Shown: piece after piece, positions 23,307 to 31,541 of the stretch
How the letters are laid out: each line of letters starts with the position of its first letter
Numbering within the stretch: position 1 is the first letter of the stretch
Assembly: GCF_042434095.1 (NCBI RefSeq)
Contig: NZ_JBHLUE010000019.1
Span: forward strand, 342,423 to 406,422
Direction: 5' to 3'
Length of the DNA stretch: 64,000 nt
From: KBS50 sp042434095
GTDB taxonomy: Bacteria > Actinomycetota > Actinomycetes > Mycobacteriales > Micromonosporaceae
Notes under the pieces: generated by a model
Seen by the model: only the letters and a program-made list of their open reading frames with translations
Database searches by the model: none
What the model was told of the DNA's origin: nothing
Program-made: the position numbers and the translations under genes

Positions 23307-24275
23307 ATGGTGACCCGAGACCATCCTCCGGGGCCGGCGGGCGGCGTTCCGGTTCCGGTGATCCTGGCTGTGAGCGCGGTCTTCCATTACCTCGGGCCGG
23401 CCATGGCGGTCCTGCTGTTCAGCCGGATCGACGTCCGCGGCGTGGCGTGGCTCCGGATGGCCAGCGCGGCGCTGGTCTTCGCGGCCTGGCGCCACCCATG
23501 GCGGCTGCTCCGGCCACTCTCCCGCCGACCCCAGCCACCGGCCCGGCGACGCCGGGCAACCACGGGCGGCCAGGCAACCACAAAGACCCAGGCAACGAGC
23601 GGCGGTCGGCTGAGCCTGGTGCTCGCCCTCGGGCTGACCCTGGCCGGCATGAACCTGGTCTTCTACCTCGCGATCGCCCGGTTGCCGATGGCCACCGTCG
23701 GGTCGATCGAGTTTCTCGGCGTGCTCGCCCTGGCCGCCGCGGGCGCTCGTACCGGTCGCAATCTGCTGGCAGTGGCGCTCGCGGCCGGCGGCGTCGGCGT
23801 CCTCGCCGACGTCCGGCTCGGCGGCAGCCCGCTGGGCTTCGCGCTCGCGTTGGCCAACTGCGCCCTGTTCATGCTGTATGTCACCCTGGCCCACCGGGCC
23901 GCCAACGCCGGAGCGCCGGACGGCACCCGCCGGCGGGGACTGGATCTGCTCGGCGCGGCGATGCTGGTGGCCGCCGTAGCGGCGGCGCCACTCGGCGTCG
24001 GTCCGGCCGCGCCGGCGTTCCGGCGGCCCGGCCTGCTGCTCGCCGCGGTGGCCGTCGGAGTCTGCTCGTCGGTCATCCCGTACGTCACCGACCAGTTGGC
24101 GATGGCTCGGCTGCCCCGGTCCAGCTTCGCGCTGATGCTGTGCCTGCTTCCGGCGAGCGCCACGGTGCTCGGGGCGCTGGTGCTGCGCCAGGTGCCCACC
24201 GCCGGGGACCTGCTCGGAATCGTCCTGGTGACCGCCGGGCTGGCCATCCACCGCCCCACCCGGAGCGGGAGCTGA
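23307..24275 (+). CDS. EamA/DMT-family transporter (RhtA-like exporter)
   Basis: 322 residues with about ten hydrophobic helices in two EamA halves, for example NLVFYLAIARLPMATVGSIEFLGVLALA and SSVIPYVTDQLAMARLPRSSFALMLCLLPASATVLGALVLRQVPT. The second is characteristic of RhtA-like amino-acid or metabolite exporters. A polar Arg/Thr/Gln-rich insert of about 30 residues lies in the 2-3 loop region. GGAGG lies 5 nt before the ATG. Control by the divergent Lrp-type gene is likely. The aldo-keto reductase remnant begins 1 nt after its stop. Confidence 0.88.
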   Translation: MVTRDHPPGPAGGVPVPVILAVSAVFHYLGPAMAVLLFSRIDVRGVAWLRMASAALVFAAWRHPWRLLRPLSRRPQPPARRRRATTGGQATTKTQATSGGRLSLVLALGLTLAGMNLVFYLAIARLPMATVGSIEFLGVLALAAAGARTGRNLLAVALAAGGVGVLADVRLGGSPLGFALALANCALFMLYVTLAHRAANAGAPDGTRRRGLDLLGAAMLVAAVAAAPLGVGPAAPAFRRPGLLLAAVAVGVCSSVIPYVTDQLAMARLPRSSFALMLCLLPASATVLGALVLRQVPTAGDLLGIVLVTAGLAIHRPTRSGS

Positions 24276-24276
24276 G

Positions 24277-24689
24277 ATGCGGTACGTCCGGCTCGGCTCG
24301 TCCGGAATCCGTGTCTCGCGGATCGCGCTCGGCATGATGAGCTACGGGAATCCCGCAAGCGTCCCGTGGTATCTCGACGAGGAAGCGGCGGAACCGATCG
24401 TGCGGCACGCCGTCGATGCCGGCGTGACGGCAAGGTCCGGTACGTCGGCGCGTCCCTGATGCGGACGTGGCAGTTCGCCTGCGCCCAGTTCGCGGCCAGG
24501 GCGACCGCGGCGCGGATCGCCCTGGCCTGGGTGCTCGGCCGACCGGCCGTGACCGCGGCGATCGTCGGGGCGACCCGGATGGGGCATCTCGACGACGCGG
24601 TGGCCGCGGCCGAACTGCGGTTGAGCGCCGACGAGACGCGCCGGCTCGATGCGCCGTACCGGCCGCGCGAGCCGTACGGCTACGACTGA
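24277..24689 (+). pseudogene. Aldo/keto reductase remnant (internally deleted and frameshifted)
   Basis: The first about 50 codons (24277-24430, MRYVRLGSSGIRVSRIALGMMSYG...) match the N-terminus of actinomycete aldo/keto reductases. The frame then changes, and GKVRYVGASLMRTWQFACAQ (about 24432-24490), normally near residue 150, follows directly. The C-terminal RIALAWVLGRPAVTAAIVGATRMGHLDDAVAAAELRLSADE follows a further deletion. The catalytic Asp, Tyr, Lys and His of the family are lost and only about 135 of some 330 residues remain. It starts 1 nt after the transporter gene, so an intact ancestor was probably co-transcribed with it. Confidence 0.88.
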
Positions 24690-24820
24690 TCGGTGTCCGG
24701 TGCTTGTCGGCGAGGAGCCGGGGAGTAACGCACGGTGCGGGCGGGACGACGCGCCGGCCGGGTACGGGAGGCGGGTCCCGCGTCCCGACCCGAACGGCGG
24801 TAGCGTTGCGCCTCATCGTG

Positions 24821-24844
24821 GCCCGCCGGCCGTCCCCGGCGGGC
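24821..24844. other. GC-rich hairpin in the 5' region of the DivIVA-like gene
   Basis: GCCCGCCGG (24821-24829) pairs with CCGGCGGGC (24836-24844) across 6 nt, 26 nt upstream of the DivIVA-like start and 15 nt before its ribosome site. It could be a terminator of the upstream remnant or a transcript-stabilising element. The region 24690-24820 shows nothing else. Confidence 0.35.
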
Positions 24845-24870
24845 GGCCGGGATCCTACGGAGGATGGCGC

Positions 24871-26715
24871 ATGTCCACCAGCGACGGAGCGTTCACAGGT
24901 TTCGACGACTTCGCCGCGCGGCCGAACTTCGAGGTCGGGCTGCGGGGCTACGACAAGCGCCAGGTGGACCGGTACGTCGAGCAGACCGAGAGCCGGTTGG
25001 CTGCGGTGAACCTCGAGCATGGCCGGGCGGCCGAACAGGCCCGGAAGCTGGCCGACCAGCTCCGGGAGCAGAGCCGGCAGGACGAGCGGCTGCGGGCCGA
25101 GCTGACCGAGCTGCGGCGCCGGCCGAGCATGCCGGACCGGGCCACCTTCCGGGACCTCGGTCCGATGGTCGACCAGATCCTCGACCTGGCCGAGAAGCAG
25201 GCCGGGGTGATCAAGGAGATGGCCGCCCACCGGGCCGCCGACCTGCAGAGCGAGGCGGAGAAGGTGCTCGCCGAGGCCCGCGAGCGGGCCGAGACCGCGG
25301 AGCGGGAGCTGGCGGAGGAGCTGGCGGCCCGGCGCGCGGCGCAGGAGAAGGCCCTCGCGGAGGACCGGTCGCGGGCCGAGGCGGAGCTGGACCGGTCCCG
25401 GGAGCGGGCCGAGAAGCTGCGCGCGGACGGCGAGACCGCGCTGCGTACCGCCCAGGAGGAGGCCAAGCGGATCGGCGAGGCCAGCGCGGAGCAGGTCGAG
25501 CAGGCGCGGGCCGCCGCCGAGGCGCTGATGAAGGCCGCCCGGGCGCAGATCCAGCAGGAGACCACGGCGGCCCGCGAGCAGAGCCAGCAGGAGCTGGCCC
25601 AGTGGCAGGCCAGCGTGGAACGGGAGATCGCCGACCGGCGCGCCGCGGCCGAGCGCTATCTGGCCGACCACCGCGAGGCGGCCGAGCGGGAGCTGGCGAG
25701 CCAGCGGATCGCCGCCGAGCAGAAGACCGGATTGCTGATCGCCGAGGCGCAGCGGTACTCGGCCGAGGTGAAGCAGCGGGCCGAGGAGCAGGTGTCGGTC
25801 CACGAGGAGCGACTCGCCGGGCTGCGGCGGGACGTCGACGAGCGGGACCGCGAGCTGACCGGGCTGCGCGAGGAACTGGCGGCAGCACGGACCGAGCTGT
25901 CCGAGTCGCGGGCCGGCAGCGCTGCCGCCAAGCGTGAGTTGGCCGCGGCCGAGCAGCGACTCGAGGAGGTCCGGGCGGAGGCGACCGCCGAGCTGGGCCG
26001 GCTGGACGAGGCGCGGCGCGCCGCCGAGTTCGCCGAGCGGCATGCCAAGGACGTGCGGGCGCGGGTGCAGCGGGAGGCCAAGCGGGTGGCCGACCTCGCC
26101 GCCGCCGCGGTGCTGGCGGCCGCGGCCGGCGGCGGCGGGGAGACCGCGGAGTACCCCATGCTGACCGCCCGACACTCCGCCGAGCCCCACGAGCCGCGGG
26201 TCATCGACGAGCCGGACACCGATGGCTGGCGCGGCCGGATCCCCTCCCAGCGGCCGGCCGTCGAGCCGCCGGCCGGGGAGCGGTCGGGGACCGACGGCGA
26301 GCGGTCCCGTACCGCCGAAGCCTGGTCCGGCGCCTCGGACGACGACCGGTCCGGCCGCGACGATTGGTCGGCCGCCCCCGGCGGCGACCGGTCGCGTGCC
26401 TCGGGCGGCGATCGGCCCGAGACGGACGACGACAGGTCCGGGACCGACGAGGGCGAACGGTCCGGGACGGACGACGGCGGATGGTCCGGGACGGACGACG
26501 GCGAACGGTCCGGGACGCACGAGGGCGAATGGTCCCGGATGGACGGCGGCGATCGGTCGAGGACCGACGACGGGGAACGGTCCGAAATCGCGGCGGGCGA
26601 GGCCCGCCGCCCGGCGCGGGACGGCTACCGGGCGCCGATCGCGCTTCCGGCCGAACCGGTGGAGCGACCCGCGTACGCGGCGGGCGAGCCGCTGAACGGC
26701 AGAACGGTCGGCTGA
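24871..26715 (+). CDS. DivIVA-domain coiled-coil protein with repetitive Ser/Asp/Gly tail
   Basis: 614 residues from ATG 24871, with GGAGG 7 nt upstream. Residues about 10-50 (FAARPNFEVGLRGYDKRQVDRYVEQTESRLAAV) resemble the DivIVA N-terminal lipid-binding domain. Residues about 45-430 are a nearly uninterrupted Glu/Arg/Ala/Gln coiled coil. The last about 130 residues are low-complexity repeats of the type TDDGERSG. Actinomycete proteins of this layout act as polarity or cytoskeletal scaffolds (Scy/FilP/DivIVA-like). The tail is probably disordered and acidic. It stands alone with its own promoter region. Confidence 0.8.
   Translation: MSTSDGAFTGFDDFAARPNFEVGLRGYDKRQVDRYVEQTESRLAAVNLEHGRAAEQARKLADQLREQSRQDERLRAELTELRRRPSMPDRATFRDLGPMVDQILDLAEKQAGVIKEMAAHRAADLQSEAEKVLAEARERAETAERELAEELAARRAAQEKALAEDRSRAEAELDRSRERAEKLRADGETALRTAQEEAKRIGEASAEQVEQARAAAEALMKAARAQIQQETTAAREQSQQELAQWQASVEREIADRRAAAERYLADHREAAERELASQRIAAEQKTGLLIAEAQRYSAEVKQRAEEQVSVHEERLAGLRRDVDERDRELTGLREELAAARTELSESRAGSAAAKRELAAAEQRLEEVRAEATAELGRLDEARRAAEFAERHAKDVRARVQREAKRVADLAAAAVLAAAAGGGGETAEYPMLTARHSAEPHEPRVIDEPDTDGWRGRIPSQRPAVEPPAGERSGTDGERSRTAEAWSGASDDDRSGRDDWSAAPGGDRSRASGGDRPETDDDRSGTDEGERSGTDDGGWSGTDDGERSGTHEGEWSRMDGGDRSRTDDGERSEIAAGEARRPARDGYRAPIALPAEPVERPAYAAGEPLNGRTVG
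26421..26588. repeat. 24-bp tandem repeats encoding the acidic tail
   Basis: Seven or so diverged 24-bp units, each coding for an octapeptide near TDDGERSG. The repeats stay in frame, which indicates selection for the protein tail. Confidence 0.75.
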
Positions 26716-26870
26716 GCCAGCGGCCGCGACCGGGCGGCCGGTCCGGCGGAGACCGGGCCGCGACCGGCCGCCGCTCGCGCTGAGCCAGCGGCCGCGACCG
26801 GGTGGGCGGGCGCCACGCGCGGCCCGTGCGCCGGCTGGACATCGACCGCGGGCCGTGCCTGGATAAGGGC

Positions 26871-27728
26871 ATGACCGACGACTTCGACCAGGCCACCCGC
26901 CAACGGATGGCCACCATCGAGGCCAACTGGGACGAGCGGACGCCCATTCACGCGGCCAGCCGCTTCTACGACGTTGGCGGCAGGCCCGCGGAGTCCTGGT
27001 TTGCCGGCTACGAGTGGACGGACCTGGGAGACCTGGCCGGACGCGACGTCCTGCACCTGCAGTGCCACCTGGGCACCGAGACGGCCGCGTTCGCCCGGCG
27101 CGGCGCCCGTACCGTCGGGGTGGATCTTTCCTCGGCGGCGGTGACGGAGGCGCGGCGCATCGCCGGGCAGGCCGGCCTGGACATCGAGTACGTGCACGCG
27201 AACGTCTACGACGCCGTCGAGGCCCTCGACGGGCGGCGGTTCGATGTGGTCTACACCGGCAAGGGCGCGCTGTGTTACCTGCCCGACCTCGCCCGCTGGG
27301 CGCGGGTGCTCAGCCGCCTGCTGCGTCCGGGCGGCGCGGCGTACGTGGTGGAGTTCCACCCGGTGCTGACATCCCTCGGGCTGGTGCCGGGCGACCCGCG
27401 GGACCGGGAGCTGATCCTGCGCCACGACTACCTGGCCGGTCGCGGGGCCATCGAGCTCGACGCCACCCGCACCTACACCGACGGGCCGCAACTGCGGAAG
27501 GCCACCACCTGCTACGAATGGGCGCACGGCCTGGGCGAGGTGGTCACGGCGCTGGTGGACGCCGGCATCCGGATCGAGCGGCTGCGGGAGAGCGCGGAGC
27601 TGCCCTGGCCGCGCTGGCCGCAGATGATCCCGACCGACGACGGCTGGTGGCGGCTGCCCGACGAGCAGGCCCGGATCCCGCTGTTCTACGCGCTGCTCGG
27701 CACCGCGGGCCCGGCCCGAGCCGCCTGA
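26871..27728 (+). CDS. Class I SAM-dependent methyltransferase
   Basis: 285 residues from ATG 26871 with AAGGG just upstream. Motif I is VLHLQCHLGTETAAFARRGARTVGVDLSS, followed by YDAVEALDGRRFDVVYTGKGALCYLPDLARWARVLSRLLRPGGAAYVVEFHP. This subfamily, with LQCHLGTDT, is a common actinobacterial group of unassigned small-molecule methyltransferases. It is single. Upstream 26716-26870 contains two copies of CTGAGCCAGCGGCCGCGACC, one spanning the DivIVA-like stop codon. Confidence 0.85.
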   Translation: MTDDFDQATRQRMATIEANWDERTPIHAASRFYDVGGRPAESWFAGYEWTDLGDLAGRDVLHLQCHLGTETAAFARRGARTVGVDLSSAAVTEARRIAGQAGLDIEYVHANVYDAVEALDGRRFDVVYTGKGALCYLPDLARWARVLSRLLRPGGAAYVVEFHPVLTSLGLVPGDPRDRELILRHDYLAGRGAIELDATRTYTDGPQLRKATTCYEWAHGLGEVVTALVDAGIRIERLRESAELPWPRWPQMIPTDDGWWRLPDEQARIPLFYALLGTAGPARAA

Positions 27729-27770
27729 CCCGGCCGCGCCCACCGCGGGCCCGGCCCGAGCCGGCTGACC
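27701..27770. repeat. 30-bp duplication across the methyltransferase stop
   Basis: 27701-27730 and 27741-27770 are 30-bp copies with one mismatch, 40 bp apart. The first includes the stop codon, so the gene end has been copied into the spacer. The remaining 27771-27939 holds further Pro/Arg-codon-like GC repeats and no gene. Confidence 0.8.
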
Positions 27771-27939
27771 GAAACAAGCCGACCGCGGCCCCGACCGGCA
27801 CCGGCTGACCGGAGCAGGGCCACCCGCGGACCCGACCGGGCTCGGGAGACGGTGCGCAATCCGGGGCTGACCGTGGGTGGCCGCCTTCGGTAGGGTCGGG
27901 GCCAGTGATGGTGGTCCATCGTGGTCGGGGTGGCGGGAC

Positions 27940-30603
27940 ATGGAGTCGGTGTCGTCGGCGTTCGCGAAGGCGGTGACGGCACACCGGGAGGCGGTGTCGC
28001 ACCTGGCGGCCGCGCGGGCCCGGGCCGGCGACGATCGGCCGGCCGGCTTCGACGCCGCCGGACGCGCCGATCAGGTACGCGGGCTGGCGACCGAGCTGCG
28101 CCGGCTGGGTACGGCGCTCGCCCCCGGCTGGCTGGGCTGCCCGCTCGACGGCTCGGTGGCGAACCTGCCCACCGGGGTGCAGCAGCACGCGGGCCGGCCG
28201 GTCCTGATCCGGGTGGGCGACGCGGTGCCCGCCGCCGATTGCTGGTTCCCGGTGGTGGCGCCGTTCGTCGGGGCCGGTCATCTGGCGGTGGACCGGGACG
28301 CCCGGGATCCTGCGGTGGCCCGCTGGCTGCGCGGGTTGCTGCTGCGGGTGCTGGCCGCGCTGCCCGAGGACACGGCGCGGGTGGCCACGGTGGACGGCGC
28401 CACCCTCGGCGCGGTCTTCGCGCCGTTCCGGGATCTCGCCGAGTCCGCGGCGTGGCCGCCGACGGCCACCGACCTGGCGGGCCTGCACGCCGTGCTGACC
28501 GAGGCCGAGCGACGGATCGCCGGGGCGCCGGCCGGGGCGGTCCCGGCGCGGCCCGAGCCGGCCGGCGCGGCGGATCCGGCGGTGCTGCTGGTGTGCTGCG
28601 CGGCGCTGCCCGAGGGCACGGGGCGGGCCGAGTGGTCGCGGCTGGCCGGCATCGCCCACGCGGGGCCGCCGGCCGGGGTGTACCTGCTGCTGGCCGGCTA
28701 TCCGCCGGCGCAGCTTCCGGGGCTGCCCGTGGCGCCGCGGCTGGTCTCCACCACCCACCTCACGGCGCTGCGGGACGGGACGTACGCGGTGTCGGACCCG
28801 CCCGGTCCGCACCGGTTCGGCGCGGGGTCGCCCGGCCTACCGGTGCCGGTACGGCTGGACCCGGGGCCGCCGGACGAGCTGGTGGAGCTGGTCTGCCGGC
28901 GGTTGGGCAGCTCGGCGCGGGCGCTCGCGTCGACCGACTTCGCGGCGCTGATGCCGGACCGGCTCTGGACCGCCTCGTCGATCGACGGCGTGCGTACGGT
29001 GGTCGGCCGGGAGGGTCGGGGCGAGGCCGTGCTGGCGCTGGACGACGCCACGCCGCACTGGCTGGTGGGCGGCCGCACCGGATCGGGCAAGACGGTGTTC
29101 CTGCTGGACGTGCTCTACGGGTTGGCCTCCCGGTACTCCCCCGACGAGCTGGCGCTCTACCTGCTCGACTTCAAGGAGGGCGTGTCGTTCGCGGAGTTCA
29201 CCCCGACCGCGGTGGACCCGTCGTGGGTCCCGCACGCCCGGACCGTCGGGATCGAGTCCGACCGGGAGTACGGCCTGGCCGTGCTGCGGTCGCTGTCCCG
29301 GGAGATGGCGCGACGGGCCACCGAGCTGAAGCGGGCCGGCGTGACCAAGCTGGCCGACCTGCGCACGGGCCGGCCGGACGTGGCCATGCCACGGCTGGTG
29401 GCGGTGATCGACGAGTTCCATGTGCTGTTCGAAGGGAACGACGGGCTGGCCCGGCAGGCGGTCGGGCTGCTGGAGGAGCTGGCCCGCAAGGGCCGCTCGT
29501 ACGGCATCCATCTGATCCTGGCGTCACAGACCATCGCCGGGGTGGAGGCGCTGTTCGCCAAGACGGAGTCGATCTTCGGGCAGTTCCCGTTGCGGGTCGC
29601 CCTGGCCGGCGGGGGCGGCGTGCTCGATCAGCTCAACGACGCCGCCGACAACCTGCCGGTGGGGGTGGCCGTGGTGAACACCGCGGCCGGTCTGGCGGGG
29701 TCGAACCGGGTGGTGCGGTTCCCGGACGCCGACACGGTCTCGGTGACCGCGCAGCGGCACCGGCTGTGGGAGGCGCGGCCGCCCGGTGACTCGCCCCCGG
29801 CGGTGTTCGCCGGCTACGCCGAGCAGCACCCCGAGCAGGATCCGGGGTTCGTCCGGCTGTCGCCACGGGTACGCCGCCGGCGGGCCGTGGTCGGCCGGGC
29901 GGTGGATGTCGGGCTGCCCACCGCCGGCTTCCCGTTCGACGCCACCCCCGGCAGCCACCTCGGGGTGCTCGGCACCTCGCCGGTGGGCGCGGACGTGCTG
30001 TACGCGGCGGCCTGCGGGCTGGCCCGGCAGCACGAGCCGGGCGGCGCGCGCTTCGTGGTCGCGCCGCTGGTGGCCGCCGCCGACGAGGCCGCCGACGCGA
30101 CGGTGGCGGCGGTCGCCGCAGCCGGTCAGGACTGCGAGACGGTGGACGTCACCGGGCTGCGCGACCTGCTGGGTCGGCTGGCCGGGCGGGCCGGCGCCGC
30201 CGGTCGGGCCATCGGTACGACCACGTACCTGGTGGTGTTCGGCGCGGACGCCGCCAGCGGACTGCTGGCCGCCAGCGACCCGACGACGTACCGGTCGGGC
30301 CACGACGACCTGCGGGCGGTGCTGGCCGGCGGGCCGAGCGCGGGGATCCACCTGCTCGGGTGGTGGCGCACGCTGAGCCGGTACGCCGCGGACCTCGGCC
30401 CGACCGGCGGCGGTGAGATCGCCCATCTGGTGGTGCTCAACCTGCCGGCCGCCGACGTGGGCTCGCTGCTCGGCGACTACACGGCGGAGTGGCGGCCCCG
30501 GCCCAACCGCGCGTTGCTGATCGACCGGGACGACAACCGGCGGACGCTGATCGTCCCGTACGTCCGGCCCGGCACGCTGGACGGGCTGGAGGCGGCGTCG
30601 TGA
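27940..30603 (+). CDS. FtsK/SpoIIIE-type ATPase (soluble, EccC-like layout)
   Basis: 887 residues from ATG 27940. There is no N-terminal membrane region. A first region (about 1-360) is unrecognised, with an N-terminal helical stretch. The FtsK/SpoIIIE domain has an intact Walker A GGRTGSGKT (about 377-385), LDFKEGVSF, Walker B LVAVIDEF (about 487-494) and the FtsK-like LLEELARKGRSYGIHLILASQT. A second, P-loop-less domain (about 660-887, GVLGTSPVGADVL) resembles the degenerate second ATPase of EccC proteins. It is therefore either a DNA pump or a secretion motor. The next gene overlaps by 4 bp and encodes a membrane protein, which would anchor it. Confidence 0.8.
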   Translation: MESVSSAFAKAVTAHREAVSHLAAARARAGDDRPAGFDAAGRADQVRGLATELRRLGTALAPGWLGCPLDGSVANLPTGVQQHAGRPVLIRVGDAVPAADCWFPVVAPFVGAGHLAVDRDARDPAVARWLRGLLLRVLAALPEDTARVATVDGATLGAVFAPFRDLAESAAWPPTATDLAGLHAVLTEAERRIAGAPAGAVPARPEPAGAADPAVLLVCCAALPEGTGRAEWSRLAGIAHAGPPAGVYLLLAGYPPAQLPGLPVAPRLVSTTHLTALRDGTYAVSDPPGPHRFGAGSPGLPVPVRLDPGPPDELVELVCRRLGSSARALASTDFAALMPDRLWTASSIDGVRTVVGREGRGEAVLALDDATPHWLVGGRTGSGKTVFLLDVLYGLASRYSPDELALYLLDFKEGVSFAEFTPTAVDPSWVPHARTVGIESDREYGLAVLRSLSREMARRATELKRAGVTKLADLRTGRPDVAMPRLVAVIDEFHVLFEGNDGLARQAVGLLEELARKGRSYGIHLILASQTIAGVEALFAKTESIFGQFPLRVALAGGGGVLDQLNDAADNLPVGVAVVNTAAGLAGSNRVVRFPDADTVSVTAQRHRLWEARPPGDSPPAVFAGYAEQHPEQDPGFVRLSPRVRRRRAVVGRAVDVGLPTAGFPFDATPGSHLGVLGTSPVGADVLYAAACGLARQHEPGGARFVVAPLVAAADEAADATVAAVAAAGQDCETVDVTGLRDLLGRLAGRAGAAGRAIGTTTYLVVFGADAASGLLAASDPTTYRSGHDDLRAVLAGGPSAGIHLLGWWRTLSRYAADLGPTGGGEIAHLVVLNLPAADVGSLLGDYTAEWRPRPNRALLIDRDDNRRTLIVPYVRPGTLDGLEAAS

Positions 30604-31319
30604 CCGACCCCGGCGAGCACCCGCCGCCGGTGCCGGCGCCGCGGCGGTCCGGCGCCGAACGCCCCGGCCGGTACGCCCCCCAGCCGGTCAGCTGGGCGGC
30701 GTACACCGAGACCGCCCGGCGGCTCGGCGAGATCCTGCACGGCGAGCGCGCCCGGGTCGACCAGCAGGCGGCCCGGGACCGGCGGCTGCGGACCGGCGCG
30801 GACGAGTTGGCGCACCGGCTCGCCGTACAGGGTCAACACCTCGCCGACCTGGCCGGCACGCTGCGGCTCCCGCAGCCGCAGGTCGGTAACGTCGCCCCCG
30901 GCCCGGTGCCGGATCCGGCCGAGGCGCTGCGGCGGGGCGCGGTGGCGGCGGACGCCGCCGACGCGGCGGCCGCGGAGGCACACGCCCGGGCCGGCCGGCC
31001 CGCGCTGCTGCCCGGGCTCCCGCCGGTGGCCCGCAACGCCCTGCTGTACGCCGCCGCGGCCCTGCTGGGCAGCGGCGTCTCGATGCTGCTGTTCCTGCTG
31101 AGCCCGGGCGACCTGGGGCGCATCCCCTGGCAGCTCGTGCCGTGGTCGCTGTGCGGGCTGCCGGCCCTGGCGTTCTTCGCCGGCTACCTGGCGATCGGCC
31201 TGCTCGGCCGGCCCCGGCTCGGTGGCGGCGGCACCCGGTCCGCCCGGCTGGGCGGGGCCATCTGCTTCCTCGGCATGCCGTTGCTGTGGCTCGTGTTCCT
31301 CGCCGCCACCCGCGGCTGA
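30600..31319 (+). CDS. Membrane protein coupled to the FtsK-like ATPase
   Basis: 239 residues from the GTG at 30600 that overlaps the ATPase stop (GTGA). A Pro-rich N-terminus, a helical stretch with Arg/Glu heptads (about 40-95) and an Ala-rich linker precede four hydrophobic helices (about 143-235). I do not recognise the family. The strict coupling suggests it is the membrane partner of the ATPase. The spacer 31320-31473 contains a stretch (31371-31470) that reads like a C-terminal gene fragment (AIGKLAAAKQRFGEGGG) but has no start codon in frame. Confidence 0.68.
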   Translation: MTDPGEHPPPVPAPRRSGAERPGRYAPQPVSWAAYTETARRLGEILHGERARVDQQAARDRRLRTGADELAHRLAVQGQHLADLAGTLRLPQPQVGNVAPGPVPDPAEALRRGAVAADAADAAAAEAHARAGRPALLPGLPPVARNALLYAAAALLGSGVSMLLFLLSPGDLGRIPWQLVPWSLCGLPALAFFAGYLAIGLLGRPRLGGGGTRSARLGGAICFLGMPLLWLVFLAATRG

Positions 31320-31473
31320 CGGAGTCCTGCCGGCGCTCACCGCCGGCACCCAGCAACCGGCCGTGCTGGCGCCATCGGCAAGCTCGCGGCGGCCAAGCAG
31401 AGGTTCGGCGAAGGCGGCGGGCTGATCCGGGCCGCCATCGGGCAGACCGACAAGGACAACGCGGTCCTGTGCG

Positions 31474-31505
31474 GTGCGACCCGGGCGGGAGCGCCCGGGT
31501 CGCAC
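31474..31505. terminator. Strong bidirectional hairpin, 14-bp perfect stem
   Basis: GTGCGACCCGGGCG pairs perfectly with CGCCCGGGTCGCAC across a GGAG tetraloop, between the FtsK/membrane-protein operon and the convergent sugar operon. There is no T-run, as is common for actinomycete terminators. Confidence 0.8.
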
Positions 31506-31541
31506 CCGATCAGGCCGCCGGTCCGGGGCCGGCCGGGAGAC

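Noticed and set aside
31371..31470. Small gene reading AIGKLAAAKQRFGEGGG
   Set aside because: The frame has no ATG, GTG or TTG after the upstream stop codon and runs into the hairpin and the opposite gene. At most a gene remnant.
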